A DNA stretch of 9,465 nucleotides from Methylococcaceae bacterium (GCA_003155565.1 PMDM01000182.1:1-9465), one strand, 5' to 3'; positions 1 to 6,377 are shown, numbered from the stretch's first letter. The notes: generated by a model not told the origin, from the sequence alone. Program-made: numbers and translations.

Positions 1-495
1 ATCCGGCAATTGGAAACCCTAGATCATATCAAGCGGATCAGGATACACAGCCGTCTACCCATCGTTTTGCCGGCACGGGTGACTGATGAGCTAATCAAGG
101 TTTTGGTAAATTGCAGTAAACAAATTGTCCTTGTTGTCCATGCTAACCACGCTAACGAGATCAACGGACGGGTCGTGACGGCCTTCAACCTACTAAAAAA
201 TAAAGATATTACCTTACTCAATCAATCCGTGCTACTAAAAGACGTGAATGATAATGTTGATACGCTGTGTGAATTAAGCGAACAGCTTTTTTCTATTGGT
301 ATCACGCCTTACTACGTACATTTATTGGATAGGGCCACAGGGACAGGACATTTTGAGGTTTCAGAGGATGATGCAAGGCGAATCATGACACAAGTACAAA
401 ATCGCCTACCTGGCTATCTAGTCCCCAAATTAGTAAAAGAAATCGCTGAAGACGAGTCTAAGCAATACGTCTTTACAGAGTTGATAAATCAATAG
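1..495 (+). CDS. epmB: EF-P beta-lysylation protein EpmB (lysine 2,3-aminomutase family), 3' part only
   Basis: The frame is open from base 1, so the gene begins outside the window and only the last 164 residues are present; the TTG at 10 is internal, not a start. The fragment matches the C-terminal half of the KamA/EpmB radical-SAM aminomutases. Visible landmarks are RIHSRLPIVLPARVT (residues 17-31), VVHANHANEI, the PYYVHLLDRATGTGHF segment and GYLVPKLVKEI near the end. The [4Fe-4S]-binding CxxxCxxC part must lie upstream. By alignment from memory with clostridial lysine aminomutase, K154 (in EDESK) sits where the PLP-binding lysine is expected. The family converts (S)-alpha-lysine to (R)-beta-lysine, which EpmA attaches to elongation factor P. 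The short tail, without the long C-terminal extension of catabolic KamA, favours EpmB. It is followed by a gene-free spacer, so it is probably the last gene of its transcript. Confidence 0.9.
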   Translation: MRQLETLDHIKRIRIHSRLPIVLPARVTDELIKVLVNCSKQIVLVVHANHANEINGRVVTAFNLLKNKDITLLNQSVLLKDVNDNVDTLCELSEQLFSIGITPYYVHLLDRATGTGHFEVSEDDARRIMTQVQNRLPGYLVPKLVKEIAEDESKQYVFTELINQ

Positions 496-850
496 CCCTG
501 AGATTTCTTACTCTTCCGAATGGCCGGATTAGAAACGAAAGCGGTCTTTCAGGTTTAATAATTAGCTAAAAAATCGAAAGGGTCTAACCAACCCGCAAGA
601 GACCATCAACCTTTACAATAAAAAATATCAAAAACGGACATTCAAAATTGACTTAGGCTTAAAGCTTTTCAAATCAACTATTGCCAACATACATCAACAT
701 CGCATTTGAGACAGGTTTTTCCCAGGCCATTTTCTGTTCTCACTCAAGTAGCTTTTTGAGTTATTTTAACTTTAAATTTAAGCAATCCTTGCAACAGTAT
801 TGCTTTATGCTATATTTTTTTGTAATTAAACATAACAAAAAACAAATTTT
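496..850. other. AT-rich spacer between epmB and the secreted-protein gene
   Basis: No convincing gene lies in these 355 bases. A small imperfect hairpin pairs ACTCAA (742-747) with TTGAGT (756-761) and is followed by TATTTT. It could be a weak rho-independent terminator for rightward transcription, but it is 250 bases past the epmB stop and has little GC in its stem. The right third is strongly AT-rich and contains the promoter candidate listed separately. Confidence 0.5.
789..816 (+). promoter_or_regulatory. Candidate sigma-70 promoter of the secreted-protein gene
   Basis: TTGCAA (789-794) and TATATT (811-816) are separated by 16 bases, and the TG two bases before the -10 box (808-809) makes an extended -10. 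Transcription would start near 823 and give a leader of about 28 bases before the ATG at 851. No clear Shine-Dalgarno sequence lies in that leader (mostly A and T), so initiation may depend on an unstructured A-rich leader. This is a motif reading only. Confidence 0.4.
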
Positions 851-3193
851 ATGGAAAAAGTCACTGGTCTAGATTATTTAAGAAAACAGCTCAGCCGCAG
901 CATACTGTCAGTGTTGATAATCTCCTTGTTGCAATTGGGCCTGATGAACGCCGCAAAAGCGGATTTCACCAATGGCGGTTTTGAAGACACGTATTCGCCG
1001 TCGGGAACAGTGACCAACGACCCGATCAACGGCTGGACGTTGACGGGGTACACCTTCAACGGCAGCGCTGCCACTACGTTACCAACCAGCATTTCCGGGA
1101 TTAACTTAGGTTCAGCAACCAGCCCGGGCGGAATTACCGATATTTTTGACGCTTCAAACGCCAGTCATCCAGACGATTATTTTCTGTTGGGAGCAACTCC
1201 GACGCCTACCCTGTTATTGCCGGGAACCGGTTTGCAATCGGCTTCCATCAATTTGCGGTCCGGCCATGCGCCTTTAACGGTCTCGGGAACCCAAAGCAAA
1301 CCGGCGTGGACCAAGATTGCCCAACAGGCAACTTCCGTCAGCCAGCAAATCACTATTCAGCCTTCGGACATCGACCCTACCGACAATAAGGTGCATGTCC
1401 GCTTTATCGCGGCGCCGGTTCTGGAAAATCCGGCACACTCCGTCAATCAGCAGCCTTTCTTCGCTATTCAGCTTAATAATATCACTACTGGGCGAACTGG
1501 AGCTAATCCATTATTTTTTCAATGGAACTTTGCTTCTCAGCCGGGCACTCCTTGGAAAAACCTCACCACCGCCGGCAGCAACACCGGAAGCAATACCAGC
1601 TATCAATATACGGAATGGCAATCATTCGACATGTCTCCCGGGAATGCTTTCATCCATGTCGGAGACACAATCGAAGTTGTAGTGATGGCTTCCGGCTGTT
1701 CGCTCGGCGGACATGACGGTCATGTCTATGTGGATGATGTGCATACGACCATTCCCTCTAGTTTATGGGTAACCGCTACTGGCCCGGCCAGTACCACCCC
1801 AGGCTCCACTGTCACCTACACCTACACCTATACCAACAACGGTAGCTTACCCGTCAATAACGTGACAGTCGCGGCTAATTTGCCTCAAGGTGCGCCGCCG
1901 CTGATCGGCGGCGTGCCCTCACCGATCACCCCGGCGCAAAACACCGCGTTTGTTTCGAACACCAATCCAACTACCGGCGGCAGTTGTAGCGGTGCCGGGC
2001 CAGTCACGTGTTCGATTGGCACCTTACAACCCGGACAGTCCGGCACTTTTACCGTTACGTTCGCCGTACCGGGTTCATGGGTCACAACGCCTGATGGCAC
2101 TAACACCTCAGGCCCCGTTAACAATGGCAATTATCCGATCAGCGGCGACGGCGTAACCACGCTATTAGGTCCTTTGGTGCAAACCACGCTGGTCGCGCCA
2201 TCCGCGATAAGCAACCTGACAGCCAACACCAGCAGCATGCCGGCTACTGCAGTTGTCGGTACGGCTTATACGGGTCACTTCACTTGTGCTAACAGCGGAG
2301 CCGGAAATGCGCCAACCGCCAGTTGTGATATTACCAATCTGCCTGCCGGTTTAGCGGTTTCTGGATGTACGATAACGCCATCCAACGTAGTATGGACGCA
2401 GCCGGCCACTATTCCGGCGAATCAAACCGTTACCTGTGACGTTACCGGTACGCCGACCACAAGCGGTTCTTTCACTGCTATTGTAACGACTGACGCGTCT
2501 AATAATTCCAACTCCACCACCAATCACGCTGACGCTCCTATCACCGTCATTCCGGTAAACCCAGCGGACATGGTTGCCGCTTCTTCACTGCCGACCAGTG
2601 GCTCGGTGTATAGCCCTTACACAGGAAGCTTCACTTGCACCAATAACAGTTCGGTTACCGCCACCTCAGTTCATTGCGCTATTTCCGGTTTGCCTAATGG
2701 GGTAACGCTGTCGTCTTGCAGCAGCCCCACGCAAAATCCATGGGTGGATGGCAGTTCCTTGTCGGCCAATCAAGCAGTAACCTGCACAGTGTCCGGCACA
2801 CCGCAAAATGCTGGAAACGTAACGGCAACCGTGACTACAAGCTCTAGCAATCAGGTCAATACGTCAAATGATACCAGCTCGACCAATATAAACATCAGCA
2901 ATAGCGTGCCGATTCCTGCAACGCTAAATGGTTCGAGCGTATTAAATTATGCGATAGTCTGCTGTGGTCGCCCCGTCATACTCAAAAACCTGCCGGGAGC
3001 GGGGAAAACCACCTATAAGGTGACTGCGCGCACGGGTAATGTCAGCTGTTTCATCGGTCATTCCGGCTCGCAAACCTACTTGAAAATGAACGGTCGCAAC
3101 GGTTCCTGTACTGTGGTCGGCACTAAAAACGGCATTACAACCTTGCCGTTAACCGTGCATACGCCACCGCTGCGAGGTGGGAAGCGGAAGTAG
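851..3193 (+). CDS. Secreted multidomain surface protein with DUF11-type and tandem Ig-like Cys repeats
   Basis: The 780-residue protein starts with a Sec signal peptide: basic residues K11-R17, a hydrophobic core at about 18-34, and likely cleavage after AKA (35-37). Residues 38-300 resemble the N-terminal jelly-roll/carbohydrate-binding-like domains of many exported bacterial proteins: FTNGGFE at the start, a WTLTGY segment and the closing YVDDV. Residues about 313-412 fit a DUF11 domain (PGSTVTYTYTYTNNG; later IGTLQPGQSGTFTVTF). Two tandem Ig-like repeats follow at about 452-568 and 570-685, each with four cysteines. The C-terminal 95 residues hold four more cysteines and a basic end (RGGKRK). 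No LPxTG, PEP-CTERM, autotransporter barrel or transmembrane anchor is visible, so the protein is probably released or held on the surface by another route. The role is unknown; glycan binding or adhesion is inference. The start has no clear ribosome-binding site but is the only ATG giving a complete signal peptide. Confidence 0.85.
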   Translation: MEKVTGLDYLRKQLSRSILSVLIISLLQLGLMNAAKADFTNGGFEDTYSPSGTVTNDPINGWTLTGYTFNGSAATTLPTSISGINLGSATSPGGITDIFDASNASHPDDYFLLGATPTPTLLLPGTGLQSASINLRSGHAPLTVSGTQSKPAWTKIAQQATSVSQQITIQPSDIDPTDNKVHVRFIAAPVLENPAHSVNQQPFFAIQLNNITTGRTGANPLFFQWNFASQPGTPWKNLTTAGSNTGSNTSYQYTEWQSFDMSPGNAFIHVGDTIEVVVMASGCSLGGHDGHVYVDDVHTTIPSSLWVTATGPASTTPGSTVTYTYTYTNNGSLPVNNVTVAANLPQGAPPLIGGVPSPITPAQNTAFVSNTNPTTGGSCSGAGPVTCSIGTLQPGQSGTFTVTFAVPGSWVTTPDGTNTSGPVNNGNYPISGDGVTTLLGPLVQTTLVAPSAISNLTANTSSMPATAVVGTAYTGHFTCANSGAGNAPTASCDITNLPAGLAVSGCTITPSNVVWTQPATIPANQTVTCDVTGTPTTSGSFTAIVTTDASNNSNSTTNHADAPITVIPVNPADMVAASSLPTSGSVYSPYTGSFTCTNNSSVTATSVHCAISGLPNGVTLSSCSSPTQNPWVDGSSLSANQAVTCTVSGTPQNAGNVTATVTTSSSNQVNTSNDTSSTNINISNSVPIPATLNGSSVLNYAIVCCGRPVILKNLPGAGKTTYKVTARTGNVSCFIGHSGSQTYLKMNGRNGSCTVVGTKNGITTLPLTVHTPPLRGGKRK
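2204..2905 (+). repeat. Tandem Ig-like coding repeat (two units of about 117 codons)
   Basis: Two successive units inside the secreted protein share the pattern FTC(A/T)N - CxI(T/S)xLPxG(L/V) - xC - VTC(D/T)V(T/S)GTP. Cysteines fall at residues 479, 492, 506, 529 in unit 1 and 596, 609, 623, 645 in unit 2. Spacings are 13/14/23 and 13/14/22, an offset of 117 then 116 residues. The DNA of the units has diverged well beyond the protein pattern, so the duplication is old and kept by selection. The even, conserved cysteines suggest two disulfides per unit formed outside the cytoplasm. Confidence 0.75.
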
Positions 3194-3467
3194 TCCCCAG
3201 GAGAGATAGAGCTGGGCGACTTCACGGAGCGATGTATGCGGAATGGAATTGCAAAGCGGTACGCGACATCGCGTTGAGTTTTTGTGCAGCAAGTTTTATA
3301 CCCCTTGCCGAGTATAAAACGAAATTAACAGGACGGCTGGGGCGGCATAGCCATGAGCCGTAGCGTTCAGTTTATTGCCGCTTGCTTAATGGGCTGGGAT
3401 GCCCAAAACAAGCTTTCGCAAAAATAGCGACGTCCCGAAACGATTGTGCATTAAATTATTGATAATA
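3194..3467. other. Palindrome-rich spacer between the secreted protein and the barrel protein
   Basis: Several inverted repeats occur in a row. ACGCG/CGCGT (3261-3274) has a 4-base loop. GTTTTATAC/GTATAAAAC (3293-3301 and 3312-3320) is a perfect 9-bp stem with a 10-base loop. ACGGCT/AGCCGT (3333-3338 and 3356-3361) encloses an inner GGC/GCC. GGGC/GCCC spans 3390-3403. None is followed by a T-run, so none is a textbook terminator. The frame of the upstream gene stays open for 27 codons past its TAG, to TGA at 3275. The stretch could be a structured 3' UTR, a decayed mobile element or a small RNA; nothing decides between these. Confidence 0.4.
3293..3320. repeat. Perfect 9-bp inverted repeat
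   Basis: GTTTTATAC pairs exactly with GTATAAAAC across a 10-base loop, about 100 bases past the stop of the secreted-protein gene. The stem is AT-rich and lacks a following U-tract. It may stabilise an mRNA 3' end, act as a weak terminator, or be a protein-binding dyad. Confidence 0.5.
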
Positions 3468-4286
3468 ATGAAACAAAGAAATCCTATGATACAAACTCTT
3501 ACTAAAAGCGTTATTCTAGCTGCGGGCTTGACACTTCTGCATGCCCCATCTTACGCCAGTGATACTAACCAGCAGGAGGTGGACGCGAAAAATCCGCGAT
3601 CATCTACAGCTTTAATGGCAACAAGTTCTGATACCAAAATCCAAGAATCATCTGAATTTTGGACCGGCTTTTACGGCGGTATCGGTTTGGGTGGCAATTT
3701 CACTTCCACCGACCTCCACTCCAATCATTCTGGATATATAAATCCAGACGGCAAATGCAACGTAAGTTCATCAATATCCAGCTTTTCCCCCGGCGTGCAA
3801 TTCGGTTACCTGCATCAGTTTGAATCAAATGTAGTGTTGGGTGTCGAGGGAGATTTTACCTACAACACGCAAAATCGGACAAATATAACTTGCCCTTGCC
3901 CGACCTTTTCACCGGTAAAAGACCGGTTCAGAGCCGAAAACCTCCTACAAGGTTCGTTGCGGGGACGGTTGGGTTATGCTCTTGATAACAATTTGCTACC
4001 CTTCGTGAGTGTGGGCGTCAGTTTTGCCGATATGGGAATTAAATACAGCAACGAGGCCGGCAATTCTTACAACAAAACTGCCACACAAGCGGGTTGGCTT
4101 GCCGGTGCCGGTCTAGAATGGGGCTTTTCGGATGATTTGTCGGTACGTGCGGAATATTACTATTCAGCCTACAACAGGCTGAACATTGCCATCCCCAGCG
4201 TATACGGCTTAACAGACCCCAACGGAAGCGCACACCTTAATGTTAACGACAACACGGTTAGGATCGCCCTTAACTATTGGTTTTAA
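3468..4286 (+). CDS. Small outer-membrane beta-barrel protein (Omp25/OmpA-like porin family)
   Basis: The 272-residue protein has a signal peptide (basic MKQR start, hydrophobic KSVILAAGLTLL, cleavage after SYA) and a polar linker. The barrel then opens with FWTGFYGGIGLGGNF at about 64-78, the usual first strand of the Omp25/PF13505 type. Further strands include VVLGVEGDFTYN, LRGRLGYALD, LPFVSVGVSFADM, GWLAGAGLEWGF and LSVRAEYYYS. The protein ends in NTVRIALNYWF with the terminal Phe recognised by the BAM machinery. An eight-stranded barrel is likely. Three starts are possible: 3399, 3468 and 3486. The 3399 start would add 23 charged residues ahead of the signal peptide, so it is unlikely; 3468 and 3486 both give good signal peptides and neither has a strong Shine-Dalgarno. 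The CPCP motif in a predicted loop is unusual for this family. The specific role is unknown; such proteins serve in envelope integrity, adhesion or immune evasion elsewhere. Confidence 0.8.
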   Translation: MKQRNPMIQTLTKSVILAAGLTLLHAPSYASDTNQQEVDAKNPRSSTALMATSSDTKIQESSEFWTGFYGGIGLGGNFTSTDLHSNHSGYINPDGKCNVSSSISSFSPGVQFGYLHQFESNVVLGVEGDFTYNTQNRTNITCPCPTFSPVKDRFRAENLLQGSLRGRLGYALDNNLLPFVSVGVSFADMGIKYSNEAGNSYNKTATQAGWLAGAGLEWGFSDDLSVRAEYYYSAYNRLNIAIPSVYGLTDPNGSAHLNVNDNTVRIALNYWF

Positions 4287-4347
4287 GGACGCAAATACGT
4301 ATGGATGCACTTAAATCTCGGCGACGAGCATATGACCAATCCTTTTT

Positions 4348-4377
4348 CCCGAATACGCTGTGCACTGCATATTCGGG
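4348..4377. repeat. 8-bp perfect hairpin 60 bases after the barrel-protein stop
   Basis: CCCGAATA (4348-4355) pairs with TATTCGGG (4370-4377) across a 14-base loop, and one T-G wobble extends the stem. A T-run lies on the left (4343-4347) rather than the right, so it is not a standard terminator for the rightward gene. It may still end or protect that transcript. Confidence 0.45.
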
Positions 4378-4532
4378 GCGTTAAGCAAAAACAGACTTAC
4401 TTAAAAGACGCTTGGAAATTTCAACTATCGTTAGTTTGCCATTACCTCAATTGTTCGGTCGTTCGACTTTTGAAGAGATAGCATAACGAATGTCAGCTTT
4501 CCAAGATTGGCCAGCTACTTAAATTAAACAGG

Positions 4533-4598
4533 TGACGGTCCGTTGATGGCCGGTTCTTGAAATTCAATTACTTGACCGATATATTTGTGTCACCGTCA
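4533..4598. repeat. Nested long-range inverted repeat
   Basis: TGACGGT (4533-4539) is inverted as ACCGTCA (4592-4598). Inside the pair, CGGT (4551-4554) faces ACCG (near 4575-4578), and TTGAA/TTCAA forms a palindrome with one central base near 4557-4567. Arms this short can arise by chance; the nesting is what makes it notable. It could be a structured RNA or a remnant element between convergent genes. Confidence 0.3.
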
Positions 4599-4656
4599 GC
4601 TAAGGACATCAGAGCAGACTGTATAGCTGCTTAAGCACCGAGCATGGCAGAAAAAC

Positions 4657-5559
4657 CTAAGACTTTGATTTTTTGTTGGTAATTCCATGCGGCACATGCG
4701 CGGCAGCGACATGGACAGCCGCAGATTCGCAATGGCCTTTTTGGTCATCAAAGAAAATATCCGCGCCAAATGCTTTCAAAAACGCGCCTTTGGACATTCC
4801 ACCCAGGAACAGAGCTTCATCAATACGGATGCCCCAAGCCCTGAGCGTCCTGACCACCCGCTCGTGTGCGGGCGCTGCCCGCGCCGTGACCAAAGCAGTC
4901 CTGATCGGCGAAAGCTCAGGATCAAACTGCTTTTGGATATGGTGTAGCCTAGCCAAGAAATCCTTGAATGGCCCACCAGGCAAGGGGGTTTTTGCTTCAT
5001 TCCGTTCATTTTCGGAAAATACCGCCAAGCCCTGTTCCTGATAAATACGTTCGGAATCATCGGAAAACAAGACTGCATCGCCATCAAAAGCGATACGTAA
5101 TTGTTGGCTCTGATTGGTTGTAGAAGAGCCGCTCATGATAGTTGCTGCCGCAAAACCGGCATCCAGGGTTTTGACGACATCATCGGCATTCGCCGACAAA
5201 AACAAATGTGCGCCAAATGCGGACATGTACGCGTAAGGAGAAACGCCGCTGGTAAAGGCGGCACGGGTAATGTTTAACTTATGGTGGGCGATGGAATTAA
5301 ATATCCTTAATCCAGTATCTGCACTGTTCTGGGAAAGCAGGATGATTTCGACCAATGGCTCATTAGGGCTGCTGTCATTGATCGCCAGGAATTTTTTTAC
5401 CAAGGAAAAACCATAACCCGGTGCTAAAATTTCGTCTTCATGTTTTATCTGGTATCTGCAAAACGCTTCTTTGCCTTGCGTTTCAAAGACCGCGTGGGAT
5501 TCATCCAGATCGAATAAGGCCCGTGAAGATACCGCAACAACCAGTTTTTGTTTTTTCAT
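4657..5559 (-). CDS. Cytosolic 5'-nucleotidase I-like protein (PF06189)
   Basis: The 300-residue protein matches the vertebrate cN-I (NT5C1A) family along its whole length. Shared segments are LVVAVSSRALF at the N terminus, ILLSQNSADTGLRIFNSI, the FTSGVSPYAYMSAFGAHLFLSA region, and LRIAFDGDAVLFSDDSERI. HAD-type catalytic elements are visible: nucleophile and acid D159/D161 (FDGDAVLF), T225 (LVTAR), K257 (GGMSKG) and acidic D271/D272 (FFDDQ). The family hydrolyses nucleoside 5'-monophosphates such as AMP and IMP in the cytosol; substrate preference here cannot be read from sequence. No signal peptide is present. The start is supported by GAGGT about 11 bases upstream. It is monocistronic, convergent with the barrel-protein gene and divergent from gcvR, with a hairpin array ahead of its start. 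Confidence 0.9.
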   Translation of the reverse strand: MKKQKLVVAVSSRALFDLDESHAVFETQGKEAFCRYQIKHEDEILAPGYGFSLVKKFLAINDSSPNEPLVEIILLSQNSADTGLRIFNSIAHHKLNITRAAFTSGVSPYAYMSAFGAHLFLSANADDVVKTLDAGFAAATIMSGSSTTNQSQQLRIAFDGDAVLFSDDSERIYQEQGLAVFSENERNEAKTPLPGGPFKDFLARLHHIQKQFDPELSPIRTALVTARAAPAHERVVRTLRAWGIRIDEALFLGGMSKGAFLKAFGADIFFDDQKGHCESAAVHVAAAHVPHGITNKKSKS

Positions 5560-5570
5560 ACTCTGTGGAC

Positions 5571-5575
5571 ACCTC
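5571..5575 (-). promoter_or_regulatory. Ribosome-binding site of the nucleotidase gene
   Basis: GAGGT on the minus strand ends 11 bases before the ATG at 5559. The spacing is slightly long but acceptable, and it supports this start. Confidence 0.5.
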
Positions 5576-5619
5576 TAATGCCGGGAACCAGGCTGGGAAA
5601 ATCGGCCAATCACTAGCAA

Positions 5620-5639
5620 GGGGTTGAAAAGCACCCTAC
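5620..5639 (-). repeat. Possible degenerate GTAG-headed palindrome
   Basis: On the minus strand GTAG (5639-5636) opens a short imperfect stem, GGGT paired with ACCC around an 8-base loop. The form recalls the two GTAG palindromes at 6851-6921 but is shorter and weaker. It adjoins the hairpin array. Confidence 0.25.
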
Positions 5640-5644
5640 TATTG

Positions 5645-5762
5645 CAGTGCATGGATGCACTGTCTTTTATCAATGACTGTTAGGTCATTGATAAAAAGAG
5701 TTTTCGTAAAACCGCGTTTTACGAAAACGAGTTAAAAAAGGCCATGGACGGACTTTTTTAAC
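5645..5762. repeat. Tiled array of four back-to-back hairpins in a divergent promoter region
   Basis: Hairpin 1: CAGTGCA/TGCACTG, 5645-5662, 7 bp, 4-base loop. Hairpin 2: TTTTATCAATGAC/GTCATTGATAAAA, 5665-5696, 13 bp, 6-base loop. Hairpin 3: GTTTTCGTAAAAC/GTTTTACGAAAAC, 5700-5728, 13 bp, 3-base loop. Hairpin 4: GTTAAAAAAG/CTTTTTTAAC, 5731-5762, 10 bp, then a G-A mismatch and two more pairs (CC/GG). Spacers are 2, 3 and 2 bases, so nearly every base belongs to a stem or loop. The four stems are unrelated in sequence, so this is not a repeat of one unit. It lies between the divergent nucleotidase and gcvR genes. Hairpin 4 has A-run/T-run arms like a bidirectional terminator. Confidence 0.85.
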
Positions 5763-5783
5763 ATCCTATTTGGAATAAACTTA

Positions 5784-5813
5784 TTGTTAATCATGTTTCT
5801 CCTGTTTGATGAT
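5784..5813 (+). promoter_or_regulatory. Weak candidate promoter of gcvR-bcp
   Basis: TTGTTA (5784-5789) and GATGAT (5808-5813) match four of six consensus bases each, with an 18-base spacer. Transcription would start near 5820, leaving a leader of about 25 bases and placing the hairpin array wholly upstream of the gcvR transcript. Other -10 readings (TAAAAT at 5813) lack a partner -35. Confidence 0.25.
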
Positions 5814-5844
5814 AAAATCTTGTTAAACAACAACTCGAAAAATC

Positions 5845-6369
5845 ATGCAACTTACCATTACTGCTTTAGGAAAGCTCCACACCCATTTTATTGCGGAAAT
5901 ACTGCCCATTATCCGTGATTGCAAATGTAATGTGGTGGAAATAAGGTCATCACGTCTTGGTCAGTCTACTGCCAGCTACTTGTTAATTCAAGGGAATTGG
6001 AACCAGATAGCCAAAGTGGAAAGCGCCTTGGATTTAATTCAGAAGCGCATGGAAATCAAAATTCACACTCTACGAACCGAACCTAAGGAGAAAGGTAAAG
6101 AGTCTGTGCCTTATACCCTGGAGACCATCTCCCTGGACAAGGAAAGCATTATAGAGTCCATCACCACGTTTCTGCTGGGTCGTGATATTGAAATCGAGGA
6201 AATAATGGGCAGTTCTTATCTGGCACCTTATGCCCAAACGCCAGTATTCTCAACCAAATTAATAATTCTGATCCCCCCGCAACTGCATCTTTTATCGCTG
6301 CGTGAAGAGTTTTTGGATTTTTGCGATCATTTAAACATCGACGCAATTCTTGAACCCATAAAACGATAG
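5845..6369 (+). CDS. gcvR: GcvR-like ACT-domain regulator (glycine cleavage system repressor family)
   Basis: The 174-residue protein has two ACT-type domains, about 1-80 and 92-172. Domain 1 follows E. coli GcvR closely in pattern: ITALG at the start, CKCNVVEIRSSRLGQ matching the CGCNIEDSRLAMLG region, and LLIQGNWNQIAKVESAL. In E. coli, GcvR lacks a DNA-binding domain and acts by binding GcvA to repress gcvTHP when glycine is low. The usual DRPG ligand-loop motif after the first beta strand is replaced by LHTH (residues 11-14), so glycine or other amino-acid binding may be altered. It is 16 residues shorter than E. coli GcvR. bcp follows 8 bases after the stop, the same gene pair as in E. 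coli. The start ATG is preceded by an A-rich leader without a clear Shine-Dalgarno. No GcvA is in the window. Confidence 0.8.
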   Translation: MQLTITALGKLHTHFIAEILPIIRDCKCNVVEIRSSRLGQSTASYLLIQGNWNQIAKVESALDLIQKRMEIKIHTLRTEPKEKGKESVPYTLETISLDKESIIESITTFLLGRDIEIEEIMGSSYLAPYAQTPVFSTKLIILIPPQLHLLSLREEFLDFCDHLNIDAILEPIKR

Positions 6370-6377
6370 GTGTAACC

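Larger units (their letters stand above)
4287..4656. other. Gene-free stretch between the barrel protein and the nucleotidase
   Basis: This is the region between two convergent genes. The only ATG-started frame of note (4301-4384, 27 codons) has no family signature. Two inverted repeats, listed separately, are the only structures seen. A classical terminator with a T-run was not found for either gene. Confidence 0.5.

Noticed and set aside
681..872. 63-codon plus-strand frame starting at TTG upstream of the secreted-protein gene
   Set aside because: It starts at TTG without a ribosome-binding site, is composed of AT-rich drift sequence, covers the best promoter and overlaps the 851 start in another frame.
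1885..2156. Frames in both directions inside the secreted-protein gene
   Set aside because: They are open by base composition in a Pro/Thr/Gly-rich coding region and lie within clear domain-coding sequence.
2986..3012. LPGAGKTT in the secreted protein resembles a Walker A P-loop
   Set aside because: The protein is exported and otherwise beta-rich, with no Walker B or NTPase context; this is a chance match.
4301..4384. 27-codon ORF after the barrel protein
   Set aside because: It is short, has no clear ribosome-binding site and no recognisable pattern, and it overlaps the CCCGAATA hairpin.
4673..5087. Overlapping frames on both strands inside the nucleotidase gene
   Set aside because: They are shadows of a full-length gene with intact catalytic motifs.
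4301..5661. An identical 11-mer (ATGGATGCACT) at 4301 and 5651
   Set aside because: Several 11-base matches are expected by chance in a window of this size, and the flanks do not match.
5645..5762. CRISPR array
   Set aside because: The four hairpins differ in sequence, and no repeat-spacer alternation or cas gene is present.
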